Shown here: positions 19,217-22,564 of the stretch, piece by piece
Position numbering within the stretch: position 1 is the stretch's first letter
Layout: each line of letters starts with the position of its first letter
Assembly: GCA_019155205.2 (NCBI GenBank)
Contig: JAHNZQ020000181.1
Span: forward strand, 2,783,300 to 2,805,863
Direction of reading: 5' to 3'
Length of the DNA stretch: 22,564 bases
From: Gracilaria vermiculophylla
Lineage: Eukaryota > Rhodophyta > Florideophyceae > Gracilariales > Gracilariaceae
Translations under genes and position numbers: made by a program
The notes under the pieces: model-generated
Told to the model about the DNA's origin: nothing
Databases searched by the model: none
The model's input: only the letters and a program-made list of their open reading frames with translations

Positions 19217-20213
19217 TACAATATCCGTCAAAGTTGCGACCAGACCTTCGAAGGCACTGGTCTAATGGAAATACTTTGTGCCACATGATTTTAAAGCCTG
19301 TCACTTTTCTGTCACAGAAGAAAAACTTTAATTTCTGTACAGTTGTGCTTGTATCCATCATAAGCTACACGAAATTGTCACACAGACTGTTTCAAAAACA
19401 TACAACATGCTGTTAATGTTGATATAGTGCGTTTCAAAAACATAGTGCCCCTAAAAAGTGCGCGAAAACTGTACTGTAGGCCAGATCTTGCACATAGTCT
19501 ATACAGAATCGTTTCAAAAAGCTTTGTGCACCGTCTTCTTTCTGATAAAAATGGCTCGAGGCCCTCCACTTTCAAAGCAATAACAGCTTGAAATCATAAA
19601 ATTACACGCCAAGAAACACAACAACAGTGCTATAGCTCGAAAACGTAAGCGTTCTACGGTCACGATTGCTACTTTTCTCAAAATTCCGACTCTTTATGAA
19701 TTAAAACGATGCCCAGGACGCCCTAAAAAGCTCGTCCCACCAGATAGAAGAGAAATGAAAAGAGAGTTGAGTAAAGAAAAAATATTGTACAAAAGAATTG
19801 GAATAATTCTCAATCTCAACGTTTCTAAACCAACTACACAGAGGCAGATAAACAGCACAAGTTCATTTAAATATAAATCAATGAAACAAACTTTCTTTCT
19901 CCAAGACCATCACAAGCACAAGATAGCTAACTGAGGTGCTGGAAAAGCCTACTGGAAATAGGAATGGGAAATTTTTAATTTTTCTGATGAAAAAAAGTTC
20001 AATTTGGACGTACCAGATCGCTACGAGTTTTATTGGCACGATCTTCGTGAGGAACGTCATGAGTTTTATACCAGGTACTCAGGTGGAGGCTCTGTAATGG
20101 TGTGGGCGGGCATTTCTAAAAAAGATCTCACGGAAATTGCATTTACTGAAAGAAACATGAATGCGGAAAATTTTCAGAAGTCCTATACAATTATTTACTA
20201 CCATTTGGGTTAT

Positions 20214-20218
20214 GTTTC
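20214..20218 (+). repeat. Target duplication of the nested LTR
   Basis: GTTTC at 20214-20218 precedes the LTR and GTACC at 20774-20778 follows it. Copy 1 of the Tc1-like element, which is uninterrupted here, reads CTGTTTCCATGAA, so the original site was GTTTCCATGAA and the right duplicate now differs by two substitutions. This fixes the LTR ends and shows it inserted after the Tc1 copy. Confidence 0.75.
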
Positions 20219-20773
20219 TGTGGTAGTGTCAGTTCTCCTTTCGAGGTAATAGAGCAAAACGTCCGTTAGGAGTTTTTGTTGACTCCAAAGGTGCGTGTTC
20301 CTAAAGTTGGTCTCCAGTATCCGCTGTCGCGAGCCGGGGGAATTCTTAAAGGGGATCCGCAAACACCAAGCGGAGGGCGAGGTTCACTGGGCGGACAATG
20401 CTCATACAGTCGCTGCTATGATACGACCTGGGGATCGGCGGCTTAGAAACCTGAGGATGATCGACGAGAGTTTCCAACCGGGAAAGAAGATGAAGACTCA
20501 AGGGTGCTTGTCTTTACTTCCCCGGAGGTGGTGCTCGACCAGCAGATTAAGTATCAAGCCGGGAGCCCGCCTCGGCAGGTCCTACTACTGTAGTAATTAC
20601 CTGCGTAAATTAACCAAAATAAATAATAATTCTACCGCCCCTTATGGATACTGTAACGCACGCGGGCAGAATTATGCACCCGGTGGCTCAGTTAATAAAA
20701 CACGAGCCCTCCTTAGGAACATTATACCATAAGGCCACACCACCTTTTCTCCCTTAGGAGCCACTGTACTATA
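20219..20773 (+). mobile_element. Complete solo LTR, 555 bp, nested in Tc1 copy 2
   Basis: It begins TGTGGTA and ends TACTATA (TACTACA in the copy at 121-127), short inverted ends of the TG...CA type. Its left 126 bases match 22439-22564 and its right 128 bases match 1-127. No internal retroelement sequence is present: transposase coding continues on both sides. It is therefore a solo LTR, normally produced by recombination between the two LTRs of one element. AATAAA-like motifs near 20620 and 20694 would suit plus-strand transcription, but the gag-like frame beside the copy at 22439 points to minus. Direction is unresolved. Confidence 0.9.
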
Positions 20774-21376
20774 GTACCCATGAAGAAAATTTCATTCTTC
20801 AACAGGATAATACGCCTGTACACATTTCATGTTTAATCAAAAATTGGCTACAGGAGTCTGAGATACCTGATTTAGAGTGTCTGCGGCACTCAACAGATTT
20901 GAACCCAATCGAAAACGTTTACAGACTGCTGGCGAGGATGGTTTATGCTCATGGAAGGCAATTTCAGACTGTTTTTGAACTCAAAAAATATTAAAAATTG
21001 CTGAAAATCTATAACAGTTTCAAATGTGAACAAGTACATCAATTCGATGCCGAAACGTTGCATTAGCGTTGCACAGCAAAAGAGATGCAAAATAAACTAA
21101 TGATCGTCGCGCAGTAAAGATTTGTTGTTGATGAGCATATGTTTTTGAAACGGTTTTTTGACTTTACTTTTTTCTGAAACCTATTTTTCTAGGCGTACGG
21201 TATACATTTAGTAGTCTTTTTGATATTTCACAGCATGTCGTATGATTTTGAAACAGTCTGCAGTTCAAATTTGTGAATTGTGCGCCCTGTGTCACAAGAG
21301 AGTATAGCGCATATAGTTAATTTGTTTACCATTCCGTTACGGGCCCAGCCCCGCACTCTTCTGCCGCTATCGTTCG

Positions 21377-22286
21377 CTAATCGTTACTCGCCGCTCTCCC
21401 ACACCGTCGTATATCTGTTCCAGGTTTCTTCTTTGCCGTCGTGCTCACCGCCGTTTCTGACGTCGTCGTTCCCATCGCCATTGTGTGGTTTGAAGTCGAT
21501 TTGGTTGTACCTGGTTTCTGTTGTTTTGGTCGGTGTTGTTTTCTTTTTCGTTCTTTTTCCGGTTTGCCTTCCTCCCTAAGGGCGTTGTGATGCTTGTGGT
21601 TCGACGTGTTTTGAACTTGTGCATCAGGCCTTCGTTTTGGCCGTCGCTGTCGATCATGTTCCGCCGTTTGTTTCGCGTTTTGGAGTCGCCGCTTGTTGTC
21701 ATTCTTTTGGGTCTACCTGTCGTGTTCTAGTGTGATCCTGGGGGGCTTGACTCCTTTTTCTGTGAAGTTTGGGCACTTTGAGTTGTGTTCAGCAGTTGTT
21801 TTTGTTTGATGTTCACCTCGCACCAGTGCGACGCGCGGTTGATCCGAGAAGTCGGGGACGTTAGCCTGGGGACTTGATCCAAAGCAGTTGTTTCTATCAA
21901 GCGGGCTCCCCACCGGATCTACTTTTTTAGGGCGGATAACGGTGTTGGTCGGAAGACCTGGCGAGTATCGCGGGATCACCTGTGGACGGGGTGTCGTGGC
22001 GTACTGCACTTGGTTGGTGTGGATCTGTGTGTGAACCGGACTTCGGTTCGGGTGCTTGAACTGTTGCGAACGATACCCATACCGAGCCTTTGATCCGGGG
22101 ACCCAGGTCTTCCGGGAAGGCGACGTGGCACAGGCTAACCTCCGGTCAAGCGGTGGGTTGCCTTTATTGGTGCTAGTCTGCAGCGTACCTTGGGCTCAAA
22201 TTAACTTCAGTTTGAGCTTGCACAAGTTCTTGCCAGAGACCAGAGAGGGCCGACTTAGTGAAGGCATATCTTTGGTCATTAACCAT
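21377..22286 (-). pseudogene. Gag-like minus-strand frame next to an LTR
   Basis: From ATG 22286 a 37-codon frame (starts MVNDQRYAFTKSALSG) runs to a stop at 22173-22175. An overlapping frame then stays open from 22195 for 160 codons, meets one TAG (21713-21715), and continues another 111 codons to TAG 21377-21379. The composition is rich in Q, T, P, N, K and R, becoming strongly basic near the end (EGKPEKERKRKQ), as in nucleic-acid-binding gag tails. The ATG lies about 150 bases from the LTR end at 22439, a normal leader length for a minus-strand element whose 5' LTR continues past the window. No zinc knuckle is seen, and pol is missing. The gag call is inference from position, composition and low stop density. 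Confidence 0.4.
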
Positions 22287-22438
22287 CTTCTGAAAGTCTC
22301 ATAAAGAGTTACGCGCCTTCTCCTTGAGTGTGGGAGGAGGTAGACAGCAGAAAGTGCTTTTTACCCAGAACAGCTCTGGGGCCTAGGGGCCTGACCCTAA
22401 GGGTAGCAGAGGTAGTTTCTTCCGCCAGTGCGCCCGCT

Positions 22439-22564
22439 TGTGGTACTGTCAGCCCTCCTGTCGAGGTAGTAAAGCACAACGTCCGTTAGGAGTTTTTGGT
22501 GACTCCAAAGGCGCGTATTCCTAAAGGTGGTCTCCGGTATCCGCTGTCGCGAGCCGGGGGAATT
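22439..22564 (+). mobile_element. Left end of an LTR, cut by the window end
   Basis: It starts TGTGGTACTGTCAG and matches 20219-20344 over 126 bases with about a dozen substitutions by eye. Both end in the identical block TATCCGCTGTCGCGAGCC. The rest of the LTR is outside the window. The adjacent minus-strand gag-like frame suggests this is the 5' LTR of a leftward-transcribed element. Confidence 0.9.

Larger units (their letters stand above)
19551..20996 (+). pseudogene. Tc1-like DD34E transposase pseudogene, copy 2 (split by an LTR)
   Basis: The best-preserved transposase of the family. ATG 19551 gives MARGPPLSKQ, then a TAA stop at 19581-19583. FSDEKKFNLD carries the first Asp (19986-19988), and SGGGSVMVWAGISKKDLTE follows. 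The LTR interrupts at 20219. The frame resumes with FILQQDNTPVH, whose Asp codon is 20806-20808. The Glu of NPIENVY is at 20911-20913, leaving exactly 34 residues between, the DD34E signature of Tc1. The catalytic triad is complete, but several stops and the insertion make it inactive. Confidence 0.9.
19383..21260 (+). mobile_element. Tc1/mariner-like transposon, copy 2, with a nested LTR
   Basis: The left TIR begins CAGACTGTTTCAAAAACATA at 19383 and the right TIR ends TTTTGAAACAGTCTG at 21260. They are inverted matches over about 30 bases. Inner copies lie at 19430 (GTTTCAAAAACATAG) and near 21138 (CATATGTTTTTGAAACGG), giving four putative transposase-binding sites in IR/DR layout. The flanks read CA on both sides where TA is expected, so the target duplication has mutated or the boundary is off by two. 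Without the 555-bp LTR and its 5-bp duplication the element would be about 1318 bp, typical for Tc1. Confidence 0.9.

Noticed and set aside
1..22564. One 22-kb minus-strand retroelement bounded by the two terminal LTR pieces
   Set aside because: The interval holds host genes, three Tc1 copies and a copia relic, and the RT at the left lacks RNase H and integrase; separate insertions explain it better.
1..22564. tRNA, rRNA or CRISPR arrays
   Set aside because: No cloverleaf, rRNA-like block or regularly spaced repeat-spacer pattern was seen on either strand.

Overview
This is a eukaryotic nuclear window, most likely from a red alga with small intron-poor genes set among many decayed transposons. 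The organism is inferred from three things: one 95-nt GT-AG intron, a protein that looks plastid-targeted, and GC-rich gene islands inside AT-rich repeat DNA. No species is proven, and a florideophyte such as Chondrus is only a guess. A run of exactly 100 N at 11363-11462 shows that this is scaffolded assembly.

Left part (1-10570). The window opens on the last 127 bp of an LTR. This LTR abuts a broken Ty3/gypsy-type reverse transcriptase on the minus strand (about 128-913). An unassigned decayed frame on the plus strand (982-1551) and decayed minus-strand gag-like frames up to about 4136 follow. I see no gene from 4137 to 7218. A Tc1-like transposon relic (about 7219-8529) abuts a Ty1/copia-type pol relic on the plus strand (about 8570-9900).

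Middle (10570-17000). This is the gene island. A C-terminal fragment of a nuclease gene lies as an inverted duplication on both sides of the sequencing gap. An intact paralogue follows at 12754-13800: a signal-anchored protein with a bacterial-type DNA/RNA non-specific endonuclease domain. Convergent to it is a two-exon minus-strand gene (14602 to 14019) for a small DUF2470-like, probably plastid-targeted protein. Divergent from that one, across about 400 bp, is a large BTB-BACK-like protein gene (15009-16946) with a nuclear localisation signal and SUMO-type sites.

Right part (17000-22564). Two more Tc1-like copies lie here. A very decayed minus-strand copy is at 18033-19216. A better-preserved plus-strand copy is at 19383-21260, and a 555-bp solo LTR is nested inside it with a decayed 5-bp target duplication. 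A minus-strand gag-like frame (22286 to 21377) then leads up to another LTR of the same family, cut by the window end.

The three host genes show no obvious shared pathway. The rest of the window records layered transposition: at least three Tc1-like copies in different states of decay, two LTR superfamilies and nested insertion.
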